From Calliopsis andreniformis (taxonomy: Eukaryota > Arthropoda > Insecta > Hymenoptera > Andrenidae), in assembly GCF_051401765.1 (NCBI RefSeq), contig NC_135071.1, positions 5,496,961-5,560,960 of the forward strand: a stretch of 64,000 nt of DNA, in the 5' to 3' direction. Below are positions 31,980-42,623 of the stretch, in pieces. How positions within the stretch are numbered: the first letter of the stretch is position 1; every line of letters begins with the position of its first letter. A model generated the notes under the pieces. It was not told the DNA's origin, did no database searches, and worked only from the letters and a program-made list of their open reading frames with translations. Position numbers and translations under genes: made by a program.

Positions 31980-32590
31980 GGGACCAAAATTATCGATATA
32001 CATCCCAATTTAACGTTGCGTTAGGCCCAGATTTTTGCTGCGCAACAAAGATATAGATATTGGACTGAACACCACCAGACGTTGTCTGCACGAGAAGAGT
32101 ATTAAATATCGGTCTACGATAAGAAAAACCTCTTCTATTAGAAAAGTATGCCGAAAAATGACTGTGATGGGCACGCGAAAATTTGAATCGTATTGGGATA
32201 ATGTAACTTTTCACGGACAAAGCTTCCTTCTGCGCATAGTCTCCCCTTACAAAAGCCTGGTCAATTCCAACTAACAGAATTGTTCAGTGTATCGTCAAAC
32301 ACCTGCTAAAAGTTCATGTTTGAGAGTGCTTCTGCGAACGTGGTTTTGGTAATCTTTGCCTATGTACAAATAATTTGAACACTAATAAAATGTACAATAT
32401 TTATAAAATGTATTTGGTAAAATCTGCTAAAACATTTTTTGACGACGATATGACTCACTGGATATTGCAAGAAAACAATGATCCGAAACATCGAAGCAGT
32501 TTGAGCACGCAATGGAAGGAAAATGGCATCACAACAATGAAGTGGCCAGTATCGTCCCCAGATACAAACCCCATATACAATTTGTGTATT
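31980..32590 (+). pseudogene. Tc1-type transposase pseudogene
   Basis: LNTTRRCLHEKSIKYRSTIR and SYWDNVTFHGQSFLL (32060-32230) match the second helix-turn-helix and the start of the catalytic core of Tc1-type transposases; the usual DES motif reads HGQ, so the first Asp is gone. After a gap of unrelated or deleted sequence, WILQENNDPKHRSSL and WPVSSPDTNPI (32455-32575) give the second catalytic Asp region in altered form. Sequence then changes abruptly to a Gypsy RT at about 32600. Inactive. Confidence 0.75.
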
Positions 32591-32599
32591 TTTTAAATA

Positions 32600-34030
32600 G
32601 TACTGTATACGTTTTTGTGGAACAGACTGTAAGTAAAGTTATTTCGGTAGAAGCGCGTGATTCATTAATTGAGTTATTAGATACACATATTAATAACGAT
32701 GGACCACCTGAAAAAGTTGATTATAAAATGAAATTAAGTTTATCTAGCGCGACGCCTTTCTTCTATTCGCTTAGGTTATCTTGTAATTTTGAATACAGTA
32801 GTCCTGTCATGCTTGTCCAAAAGAAAAACGATTTCATACGTTTATGTCCTGATTTTCATACGCTAAACCAAATTACTAAAAAGAACAAGTACCCATTATC
32901 GATAATAGAGAATCATGTTGAGGGACTAAACACAAAATCTTGGTTCACTACTCTAGATTTAAAAAATAACTTTTATAACGCAGAGATGAACAAGAACTCA
33001 ATAAAATACACATTCATTGTAGCTTCAGACGGGCAATTTGAATTCAAGAAAATACCATTTGGTGTAGCAAATTCTTCTGCTATCTTTCCAAGATATGTAA
33101 ATTTCATACTTCAAAAGACGATCGCGACACGGAAGATATTGCTGATATATATCGTCTATATAACATGTCGTCCATATAACATATATAACATATAGACGAT
33201 ATGTTAATACCAACTATCACACTAGAAAAAAATTTGTCAATACTAGAAAGGTATTTGATATACTAAATCGATTCCGACTCAAATTAAGACTCAACAAGTG
33301 ATCTTTCTTTAAACGAGAAATTGAATATCGCAGGTATCCTGATAAACCATCAAGATATAAGATCCAATCGAGCAACACTGATGCAATCGCAAATTTTCCA
33401 AGAAACGTCAGATAGTTTCAACGTTTCCTACGACTAACTAGCTATTTTCGGAAATTCGTCCAAAATTTTGCAATAGTTGTACATCCACTGTACAATTTGA
33501 TACGTAATGATGCAAGATTGAAATTCCGCGGAAAAAAAAATAAAATCGTTTCAAGCACTCAAAAATTATTAGTTAATGCACCTATTTTGGCTCTATATTC
33601 ATCACATGCTTATATTAAATTACATACGGATGCAAGCTCGTAGGAATATGATGCTATCCTCTTACAAAAACAGTCAGATGCAAGTTCACACCCTATTCTG
33701 TATTTTAGCATGAAAACCATTGAAACAGAAAGTCGCCATCATAGTTACAAGTTCAAACCAATGATCATAGTATATTCATTAGAAAAATTTCATGTTTATC
33801 TAAGGGGCATGCTCTTTGTTGTAGTAACCGACTGTAATTCTATTAAATTAACACAAAAAAAATGTAAATCCCAGAATAGTCAGATGGGCGTTGTTACTTG
33901 AAAATTATAACTATAAAATTGAACATCGTTCTAAAGGGCGCATGTCCTATGTCGATGCATTAAGGGGGCAGACTCCTTGTGTTTTGAGCTGTGTGCGTGC
34001 GCTCACACAAGCAAAGAAAGTCATACACGT
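32600..34030 (+). pseudogene. Gypsy pol pseudogene: RT and RNase H
   Basis: The RT part includes EYSSPVMLVQKKNDFIRLCP, YPLSIIENHVEGLN, WFTTLDLKNNFYNAEMN (first Asp) and QFEFKKIPFGVANSSA. Just before the active site a ~46-bp palindromic insertion shifts the frame; the DD and MLIPT follow at 33195-33210. Then come YRRYPDKPS, FLRLTSYFRKFVQNF, the RNase H start LHTDASS followed by a stop, YFSMKTIETESRHHSYKF and VVTDCNSIKL, and the RNase H end ENYNYKIEHRSKGRMSYVDA at about 33960. Integrase is not adjacent; an integrase fragment of compatible type lies at 39588-39965 beyond several insertions. No LTR is visible. Inactive. Confidence 0.8.
33151..33200. repeat. Palindromic insertion at the RT active site
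   Basis: ATCGTCTATAT (33151-33161) and ATATAGACGAT (33190-33200) are perfect inverted copies, with a third variant TCGTCCATATAAC between. The right copy is the native active-site DNA. Confidence 0.6.
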
Positions 34031-34064
34031 ATACGCGATGAGCGAGAGAGACAAACGGTTTCGC

Positions 34065-34396
34065 AAATTACACTTTACGCCTCAACACTTGCATAAATGA
34101 ATTTTTCGCGGGTACAGAACCCACGAGTAGACTTCATTACAGGGTGCTCTAGTCCGTTTAAACTCCAATAAACACTATACGTTGAGTTTATTGTAAAATT
34201 ACAAACTGTAAGCATGAAACAGACGCTGTTGTAAACTAGCAAGATGGCTGCCGAAGTGACATTTTCGCAAATATCTCACGATTTAATGGTTTTTTCACTC
34301 ATAGCACACCAGAGCACCCTTCCTTGAATTAGCACAATATCGTGGAAATGCGATTTTCCTCAATTTAACACTTCTTGAAGGCGTAAAGTGTAATTT
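34065..34396. mobile_element. MITE-like element, 332 bp
   Basis: The left end AAATTACACTTTACGCCT (34065-34082) and right end AGGCGTAAAGTGTAATTT (34379-34396) are perfect inverted repeats of 18 bp. TCGC precedes and TCGT follows, a possible short target duplication. There is no open frame. It lies at the end of the Gypsy RNase H fragment. Confidence 0.6.
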
Positions 34397-35475
34397 TCGT
34401 TGTGCACCCGTTTTGACACAAAAATAGTTCAACGATTTGCCGTTAGATGGTATATCTCAATCAATTTGGTCATATTACCATCAGCATCGATGAAAATACA
34501 GATCAGTCGGTAAATGTAATCTAGAATTTGACAGCTGAATGGCGTATTCATCGAATACACGAATACAGACGCAAGAAAGGCTTAGTTGCCAAAACGTGTT
34601 GAAAGTTTGGTCACGCTGTTGCCACATATATGTATGTACATAGTACAATTCTGCTCATCAGGAAAATTCGAACGAATCCAACTCCAGCCGAGATTTTGAT
34701 TCTTACTAATAAGGGAACATCGCGAAGTGAAAGTCTCCGATTTTGATGAAACTTTGTAGGATTGTAGAATAGCCGAAAATATTCGACACGTATTTTTTTT
34801 TATTGCTTCTAATTCATCTAAAGGGTGTGAAAACCACCCCCAAAGTTGGGGGTGGAAAACATATTTCGTTTAATATCTCCAAAACTAGTGCGTATAGCAA
34901 AATGATATAAATGGGGCGATTGTGTATTTTTGAACCACGAATCCACCTATGTAAATAGTTTTTAAAAATATCAATTTATTTAAAAAATATATTAAAAAAT
35001 AGTATATTGTCGTTGTTTTCACTGACAACATGCTGATCGATCGTTTTGCAAATTTGTATGCAAATACTATGAACCAAAACACAAAATACGGCTAAAATAG
35101 AATTTTGAATTTCTACGTTATAAACAAAATAATAACATTCCTAGTTAAACTGCATTTTGTGCGAAATTGGGCCCTGAAACGAGTGGTTTCACGAAAAATA
35201 TATACCCCTATAATGTTTTTGTCATTATATTATGATACATGTTGTTTATTGTTCACTAAATGTATAAATTATAACATTGCTAATGAATACTCGCAACGTC
35301 TTGCACTCGTTGCAAACAGTACGAGAGGTTCAGTGTGAGTGTCTCTTGCATCGATGAAAATGTAGCAAGTAAAGGTGATTTACAAATCATTATTCTTCAA
35401 TAGTTATTATTTACTATAAACAAACAATTGGAATTGTACTAGAAGTTATGGTTTAATCCACTAATTTTACACGAA
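34397..35475. other. No gene recognised
   Basis: AT-rich DNA without coding motifs. An 18-bp segment at 34610-34627 recurs inverted at 36133-36150. Confidence 0.4.
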
Positions 35476-35548
35476 AGTATCTTAGTTGAGTGTGAATTAG
35501 GCATTCCCTCATAATCTGTAGGTGCCTGGTTCGAATCCCGTGGTAGCT
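35476..35548 (+). pseudogene. tRNA-Met(CAT)-like pseudogene
   Basis: The 73-nt segment has a T-loop/B-box GGTTCGAATCC (35529-35539), an anticodon loop CTCATAA with CAT at 35510-35512, and the flank ATAATCTGTAGG typical of elongator tRNA-Met. The acceptor ends pair at about five of seven positions, and anticodon and T stems are poorly paired, so it is degenerate. A T-run follows. It may be an old tRNA copy or the head of a tRNA-derived SINE. Confidence 0.45.
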
Positions 35549-36129
35549 TTTAATATTTTTTGTTTTCAATTTTTATTTTAAATAATTCTAATTTTTGTAT
35601 ACCTTTTCACAGATTACAATTATGCCAATCATAACATTTTTATTTTTAAATAAAAAAAAATTAAAATAATTTCGTTTATTTATTTCTTAAAAAGTATGAA
35701 TGAATGAATGAATCAATAAATGAATAGCATGAATTTAATGAATTATTTATTCTATATATATAAGTTTTAGGATTTCACATATTAGTATATATATATGCCC
35801 ATAATTATGAAAATGATCTAAATTGTATATTTCTTATTTTGGGATATTGAAAGGATTACATTTGAATAAATTAAAAAATATTTCTATATTACGTAATATT
35901 ATAATTAGTCTTGATTAATGAACATTTATTATAAATGTGAAATTTTGTGTGAATCTCATACGAAAATGTTGTTTCTTAGACCGCTTTCATAATTTTGGGC
36001 ACATATGTATTGTTTCATTCGTGATTCTCTTTCTTTCTCGCTCGCACCGTCCTTTTCTATATTCCGTATGAAGCACAATATCGGCTCAAGGCGTATTCAG
36101 TAGAGATTTACTGACGCATAAAATTGTAA
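35549..36129. other. No gene recognised
   Basis: Very AT-rich sequence with short simple repeats (GAAT units at 35698-35722, TA-rich tracts). Confidence 0.4.
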
Positions 36130-36335
36130 TTGATGTGGCAACAGCGTGACAGAGCTTTCCTACGATGCGATTTGGCAATTATACCTTCGCACTTCTCATT
36201 TGTAATTCAACAGGATAACGCTAGATGCCACATTATCAAATGTCGCATGTATAAATTATATGTTTTCACTAATGCCCGTTTTTTCGCAACAGCGCTTCGA
36301 TTCATTCGGAGTAGGCCCCGAAGGAGTCTGCCCCC
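36130..36335 (+). pseudogene. Short Tc1-type transposase fragment
   Basis: FVIQQDNARCHIIK (36205-36245) is the second-Asp segment of Tc1-type transposases (QQDNARCH). The upstream MWQQRDRAFLRCDLAI may be part of the same core. The fragment ends where the TTAA element begins (36336). Too short to classify further. Confidence 0.55.
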
Positions 36336-36399
36336 TTAAGGGGGTACGATCAGATATGTCAGAGCGGCGACATTACCGACAAAATTAGGCAAAAACAGG

Positions 36400-36725
36400 G
36401 GTTTACGGCCTGACACTTTTCGTCCTTATATGAGATGATTTTAAACTGGGAATGGGTTCATTCGAAAGAAAACAGTTCAATGCAGCGCAGTCAACTCGCG
36501 ATTTAACGAAATTCTACTGATATTTAGTAATACGAGTGTTGTAAAGTAGAGCAAAAATCTACAATTGGCAGCTATGGAAATTTAAGCATTTTTATGTAAT
36601 TTAGAGAGTGTTTTGAACGAAATCGCGAGTTGACTGCGCTGCGTTGTACTTTTTTCTATCGAATGAACCCATTCCCAGTTCAAAATGTTCTCATATAAGG
36701 ACGAAAAGTGTCAGGCCGTAAAACC
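36400..36725. repeat. Internal hairpin of the TTAA element (copy 2)
   Basis: Arms of about 109 bp (36400-36508 and 36617-36725) starting GGTTTACGGCCTGACACTTT are about 90% complementary around a ~108-nt loop. The structure recurs in copies 1, 3 and 4. Confidence 0.8.
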
Positions 36726-37856
36726 ATACAACAGTAGTGCTTCTGGCTGGGTTATCGATAAAACAGAGCAAAAAATGTGACAAATTTAGTTGAGCATTTG
36801 CAAACCAGGCGACGCCTAATTTGAAAGGCTGCCGATGTGGAATCGGAATCTGTGATACCCAAATTAACAATGCGAGTTACTGAAAATTTCCCCCTCCACT
36901 ACACACACCACCTTAGGAGTCGCGTGTACGTGAGCTCGGCGCTTCGGGCCACTCCGGCCATATTCGAAAAGTCAAAAGAGAACGCAAGTGTAAAGTAAAC
37001 CTTACTCTATCGCTCTTTAAATACTGTCCAAGTTGCCGACAAGCGACACAAACCGCGCGCGATATTTTCATTTGCCCAGACATATTTACGAAAGCCCGAG
37101 AAGACAAGAATACGAAGCCCGTCTTTTGCTATCATGCAGGTTCAAATCTGTGACTTTTTTATTTCATACATAATTTTTAGTAGCTTTGTAACTTTAGAAT
37201 TCCTCGCTTCATATATTACTTCATTTATAAAATACTGTAGAAAATATAATTCATATTTTAGCCACACAAATAGCCATAAAACACAGTTGCATCGTTCTAA
37301 TTTTTTTACAACCAGTCTTTTTATGGAATGAAATAATAGTTTGAGTCATAATAATATAAAATCAAATTTATATAAAGATTGGAATTGTATATTAAAATTA
37401 CTTGTAGAATAAAAAAAAAGTTGCAGGTTTGAACGGGATCCGAACTCGATCAATGGTAAAGACATAAATGACAGGTATAGGATCCGTGCATCTTGACGTT
37501 CATCATTTCATTACGGTTACGAGGTGAGATTGTGAGACCCTATACACGTCTGATGTCAGTTACATTGTGTATAATGAAGAAATAAATGCAGTAGATCACA
37601 TGTATGTATATTCAAAACAGTCGTGTGCGTTTGGATACATCACCATGCATGCATAGGGAATTGAAATATCTCAATACCGTCGATTAGCTGTTGCGATTTC
37701 GAGTAACACTCGGTCATGTTCGGCTCGTGTCGCATAGCGCATCGCTCGCTCCTAACCGCGTTACCACTTATGTATACATACAGGGTGTCCCGCGTAACAC
37801 ACAAAAAAAAAACACAAAATTAAAAAAGTGTTTACATGTCATTTGCATGGTATAAG

Positions 37857-38284
37857 GGGGAAAATTTATTGGCTATAACAAATTATCTTTTAGATTATTA
37901 TTTTCAAAGATATGATAATCAAGTTTAGTTTTTTAAATAGAACTATATACTTTTTTTCAAATCATTTTGTAGTGCGTTTCAAGATAAATTTAACGACATA
38001 GAAATTATGTATCTGTTTTCAAATGGTTTTCGAGATATTGGATACGAAAATTTAGTGTTTTTCAGCACAGGAAAATCTGCTCGAGTAGAGAGCACCGCAG
38101 GAAATCTCGCCTACGCGTCAAGTGCCACATGCCATACATTGTTCCTTCAAACCAATACGGGAGGGTCTGCTGCAGGAACAGTAGACCCAAATTCTAGAAA
38201 TGGTTTTCCTGTGAACCTGACTATCATATCTTTGAAAATAATAATTTGAAAGATAATTTCATCTAGCCAATAGATTTTTTCCTC
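37857..38284. repeat. 70-bp inverted repeat in the GGGTGTCCC block
   Basis: Left arm 37857-37925 (TTATTGGCTATAACAAATTA; ATTATTTTCAAAGATATGAT) pairs with 38215-38284 with few mismatches; about 290 nt separate them. Confidence 0.7.
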
Positions 38285-38298
38285 TATATGTGTAGATA

Positions 38299-38971
38299 CA
38301 GTAATGTTACAGACGAGAGCCGTGCTCGGGTCTCGTAACGGTTCTTGTCGTGTGAACGAAACGGCCCTCGATCGTATTATTACTGTATTTAGAATCCAAC
38401 GATCCTAATCCAGACCTAACTCAAAATATACATACACACATACATATATATATTAATATTTCTATTTAAAATTGGTTTGAGTTTCATTAGTATCTACTTA
38501 TATATGTAAAATAATATATACTTCTATATTCTATATTCTATGTATATATAAAAAGGATGAATAATATCTAGCGAAATAATAAATCGGAAAACGGACAAGT
38601 AAGCTCTTTCTACAAATTAAGTTATTAAGTATCTTTATTATAAATAATCGGAATCATGCCGTATGTGATATCATTTTCTTCGGAAGAGCACAAGGAATCG
38701 ATTGGTGTTACTTACGTGAAAATCCGTTTGCAAATAAGAAACTTCAATTTTTCCTATTCTTAATCCCTAATGCTATACTTGTCTTTTGTAACGTCATTGA
38801 TTTCGGGCATCGAGCTTGAGCATAGACGGTCGAGCGAAACCCTTTTTTTTGCTTCTTCGGTCGTGCATCAATTATCTTGGCGACCGAGAGTAAAGGAAGC
38901 CAAATCGACTACCAGTCACGAACAAGAGCCGCGACCAGACCCAAGTGCGGTTCTCGTCCGTAACATTACTG
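38299..38971 (+). repeat. Repeat A (GACGAGAG family), copy A2
   Basis: It is TA-flanked, starts CAGTAATGTTACAGACGAG and ends CGTAACATTACTG. The first 87 bp (38299-38385) form a palindrome ending ATTACTG, also TA-flanked. Repeat B, present beside A in copies 1 and 3, is cleanly absent here. Confidence 0.75.
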
Positions 38972-39587
38972 TATATGTATACGTATACTTATGTACACGC
39001 ACACATATGCGTGATCTTCATATTAATATAATAACGATATTTGGAAAAAGTGTCTATCTCGAGAAAGACATCGACGTGGGCAAACAATGAATAATATGAA
39101 TGTAGTGGTATTTAGAATGTGACACTTGTAAAAGTTATACACATACAAATAACATGTGTCGTTTGATAAATACCACTACATTCACACGATTCAGTGCTAT
39201 ATTGTATCACAGAAAATATCTTAGCAATCGGAAACATCGCGCGTGGCTCGTGCCGCTTGCAGGGATTTGAACAGTTGAATATGGCGTTTCAAGAGTGAGA
39301 GAGTAAGACTCATATTCGCACTCTCTCTACTTTCCGCAAATGTCCGAAGTCGGTCGCGAAGCGTCGAGTTCACGTACACATAGCTCGTATAGTAGTGTGT
39401 GCAGTAGAGGGGGAAATTTTCTAAGCTGCCTCCCGAATTCGAAATCATAGAAAGGCTCCATCTTGCGTTCATCAAGCAGCCACGTGTCTGTGGATAATAC
39501 TATTTCTGTAACGAAAACTGTAATAGCAGATACCGACCTGGCAATTTCGAAATGTCACGTGACTACCGTACCCCCTTAAACCGTACT

Positions 39588-39965
39588 GTAATGGTAATCA
39601 AACCTCTCAGATTTGATGAAGTTTTAGCCTACAAGCAATTGAAAGATCCGAAAATTACAAAAATACGCCGGGAATTAGAGTTGAGAGACATCGATCGATT
39701 TGAACTGCGGAATAAAATTTTGTATCGCAAAATATCGCGGTGAACTACTATTTTACGTACCTGAAACAATAGTGCCTAGTGTCATAAAAACGTGTCACGA
39801 CGAAGTAGACCATATGGGAATTAGTAAGGGGTTAAAATTAATTCAGCAAGTTATTGATTTCGAAATATGCAAAGTCTAGTACACGAATATATTGATAACT
39901 GTATCAAGTATCTTAATTATATTGTTTCAGCCGAGAAGGCTGAGGGACAGTTTTATACAAGGTGT
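39588..39965 (+). pseudogene. Gypsy integrase zinc-domain fragment
   Basis: Starting right after the TTAA element, the frame gives LKDPKITKIRRELELRDIDR and FELRNKILYRK, then after a frame change LLFYVPETIVPSVIKTCHDE, VDHMGISKGLKLIQQ and HEYIDNCIKYLNYIVSAEKA. The His-His pattern (CHDEVDHMG) followed by the CxxC-type region (NCIKY, second Cys changed) is the N-terminal zinc domain of a Gypsy integrase, preceded by the RNase H-integrase linker. The catalytic core is missing. It may be the continuation of the Gypsy pol relic at 32600-34030. Confidence 0.65.
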
Positions 39966-40791
39966 TTTTAAATTCATGGGAAATCTTGGAGATGTAGGTA
40001 GAAGACAAGAAAATAAACCGAAAACTTCGTATGCAATATTCTCGGAAACGCTTAGTTTGTTAGTTATACGCGGTTTTATATTTCGTAAAATACTGATGTA
40101 ACAGTGACCCATCCCCTTTAAGGTCAGTGCCCGGGCTTCGACGAGGCCTCGAACTTTTAAGGATCTAGGCATCTCTGCGTCTAAGTGAGCCTCTGGTCAC
40201 TCGCAATGCGTGTCAAGAGATACTTCATCGAATGGGAAAGCATACTTGCTAATTGAAAAACTACTGATATTTATCTACGATTAAGGGGTTGCTTTGGCAT
40301 TTTTAGAAAGTCGAAAATTTTGCTTTCAACATATATTTTTACATGTAAACTTTTAACGGAACTCCGACTAAAGTATTAAAGAAGAACGCTAGTCTTACTC
40401 ACGCTGTTATTCTTTTAGGTACAAACAATATTTTTTAATTCAGGTAATTAATTACTTCTTTTCATTACCGTTACATCATTACTATTTTTGTACAGCTCGC
40501 CATAAGTAGATTTTATTACTTTGTCTTTATCTTTTTCAAATAATTGTCTTATACCTCAACTAGTATTACTCGCTGTATATTTTTTATCAGGTCTTGACCG
40601 CAGTTTCGCTTGCATGCATGTAGATTGATTGAAACTATATAAAAATATAGAATATTCAAAGAATATAAAATATAGCCTGTGTCACTCAGAAAAAAGTAAC
40701 CTTTTATAGAATAAAAGAATTTTCCAAATCGGTTCAGTAGTTTCATAGTTTACCCTCAAAAACAACTTTACCTCTTTAGACAATAATGTAA
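39966..40791. other. No gene recognised
   Basis: AT-rich sequence with short open frames only; no repeat boundary recognised until 40792. Confidence 0.4.
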
Positions 40792-41060
40792 CGCCCCACG
40801 ATCTTCCCTCTCACTCTATTCTACCCCATCTTTCTCTATCTCATTGTATTTATTTCCTTCTCTTTCTACTAATACCTTATTATTATACATTACCGTATAT
40901 TCTCTTTATTTTAATACTAATTAATATTTTTGTACTTTATTTTATATCATATACTATAGGTTTCAATTATATTTTAATATAAATATAATGTATGTCGTAC
41001 GTTTTCATTTACGATTAGAATAAGACTGCCATTAGAAATAAGACATTACGCATGCGCGAA
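40792..41060. repeat. Repeat related to 24236-24420
   Basis: It starts TGTAACGCCCCACGATC, which looks like an LTR start, and shares an ordered set of segments with the repeat at 24.2 kb. It may be a solo LTR, or the 5' part of the LINE that follows. Confidence 0.45.
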
Positions 41061-42153
41061 CTCCGACTGGCGGATATATAAGGAGCTGCGAAAGCAGCAA
41101 GAGACACACTTCTTCCTCATTCGTTCAGCAGTCGTCGCACAGTGAGTATTTACCTCGCGCGTACGCAGAAGTTGTTCACGGTGTCTCCCTCGTTTGCCTA
41201 CTTATTAGTTATGCTATCTGTGCTTCCTTTTCCCGTGTCAGCTGTGGATGTGCTTGTGCTTATTAATAATATTTTATAAAGCTTGTGCATGAATTAAATT
41301 CACGATTGGTATAACATCAAAAGAAAATATCAAGCCTCGCATCCTATGCGTTTCAAACTCCGGCCCTATTATTTATAAAAGGATTAAGTGCCACCGTGGC
41401 ATTTACTTAAGTAATTCAACATCACCCATATCCACGATACCCAAAAGAACAGGGTCTAACCTTACTTCAAGCGGCTCGGATGTCGGACCTGCTATCTCGC
41501 AATCAACGACCAACAGCATCAAAAAGGGTAAAACCGAGGACAGACCTACCATCATCGAGGACGATTTTATGGATATTGAAATTCAATACAACGTTCAAAT
41601 TAAAAATAGATTTGATTTTCTTAACTTAGAATTCTTCATCAAAAAGGTCAGTGAGAATAATTCTAACAACGTTGTTGTACAAACAATAACCAAACCAATC
41701 ACCCCTCCTACAATAAGAACTCATAACCATTTACGCTATGAAAGACCTCCCCCTCTTTTTATTGATGTGGGTGCTCATAGTGTCATCTCTCTTGCTAAAC
41801 AACTCAAAAATAGTATTGGACATAAATTTAATCTGAAGTTTTTTGGGGGATCAAGTCAGATTAAAGTTTACCAAAACCCAAGATTATACTAATTTTAAAA
41901 AAAACCCTTATAGAGAGAGAACTTCAATTTCACACCTATTCTCTTAAATCAGAAAAACCTTTAGTAGTCGTCTTAAAAGGACTCCCATCCTTACAATATT
42001 CCGAAATCATTGAAGAATTAAATTCAGTAGGTTTAAATCCCCTTAATTCTGTATAAGTGAAAGGGAAATCTTCCTCCAAATTCTCAATATATAAAATTAC
42101 ATTTCCTCCTTCCACCACCTTCTCTCAAATTACAAAAGTAAATCATTTATTCT
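41061..42153 (+). mobile_element. LINE 5' region and ORF1, cut by a Gypsy element
   Basis: TATATAAGG at about 41074 and a TCATTCGTTCAG initiator-like segment at about 41118 suggest a promoter. ORF1-type coding starts at about 41337 and runs to 42150, where homology stops at the Gypsy LTR (42154). No RT part is found on the far side of the Gypsy element. Confidence 0.6.
41337..42150 (+). pseudogene. Jockey-type LINE ORF1 (nucleic-acid-binding protein), truncated
   Basis: After a Ser/Thr-rich N-terminal part, the frame has RPPPLFIDVGAHSVISLAKQ and FNLKFFGGSSQIKVY, ending at a TAA at 41890. In another frame it continues LIERELQFHTYSLKSEKPLV, then VVLKGLPSLQYSEIIEELNS and VGLNPLNSV, the region preceding the zinc knuckles in Jockey-type ORF1 proteins (HTYxLKxEKP, VVLKGLP). 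ITFPPSTTFSQITKVNHLF follows before the break. These proteins package the LINE RNA. The zinc knuckles themselves would lie beyond 42153 and are lost. Confidence 0.7.
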
Positions 42154-42413
42154 TGTTAGAGCGGGGCTCCGGAAATATGCGCTACGAGACTGGCTCGACT
42201 TACGACGCGCGCGCTCTGCGGATACAAGTGTTTCTTTTATGTAACGTTCAGTTAGTCCTGTTCACGTTGTACGTCTTATAAGATGATTGTATTATTTTAT
42301 ATTGATTTAGAATACATACATTTACATAATATTTGCATTATTTTTCTATTAACTGATGTTTATTAATATCCAACCTGACCATTTCTATCCCGGATATTAG
42401 GAAAAATCCTACA
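42154..42413 (+). repeat. 5' LTR of the Gypsy element
   Basis: The start TGTTAG follows directly after the end of LINE ORF1 homology; the end CCTACA lies two bases before the primer-binding site. Only the last ~82 bp are confirmed by the 3' copy (46964-47046). Confidence 0.55.
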
Positions 42414-42415
42414 AT

Positions 42416-42434
42416 TGGGGGCTCGTCCCGGGAT
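42416..42434 (+). promoter_or_regulatory. Primer-binding site, tRNA-Pro type
   Basis: TGGGGGCTCGTCCCGGGAT is the complement of the tRNA-Pro 3' end except for one extra C. Confidence 0.7.
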
Positions 42435-42623
42435 CGCGAATGGTGAGAAAAATAACGCGAATGTGAATCTGTGAGTGCAGTAGTGCATCGGAAACTAAAT
42501 ACACGTGGTCGTCGGTTGGCAAGTGACTTGAAGTTGGGCAGTGTGTAAGTTGACTACTAGCCGAAAGTTGTAATAATCAGTTGTCGAGCGATAATTAAAT
42601 CAGCATCTAACACTGAAGACGAC

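Larger units (their letters stand above)
36340..39575 (+). mobile_element. TTAA-flanked non-autonomous element, copy 2 (complete)
   Basis: The 3236-bp element is bounded by TTAA on both sides (36336-36339 and 39576-39579). Ends are inverted: GGGGGTACGAT at the left, complement of GGGGGTACGGT at the right. Order from the left: terminal 60 bp, a ~325-bp hairpin (36400-36725), a subterminal block (36840-37110) repeated inverted at the right (39190-39475), unique sequence, a GGGTGTCCC block (37785-38290) with its own 70-bp inverted repeat, repeat A (38299-38971), then the right block. No transposase-like frame is visible. Target TTAA suggests piggyBac or Kolobok mobilisation in trans; the G-start favours Kolobok. 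Three close copies and one diverged copy lie in this window. Confidence 0.82.
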
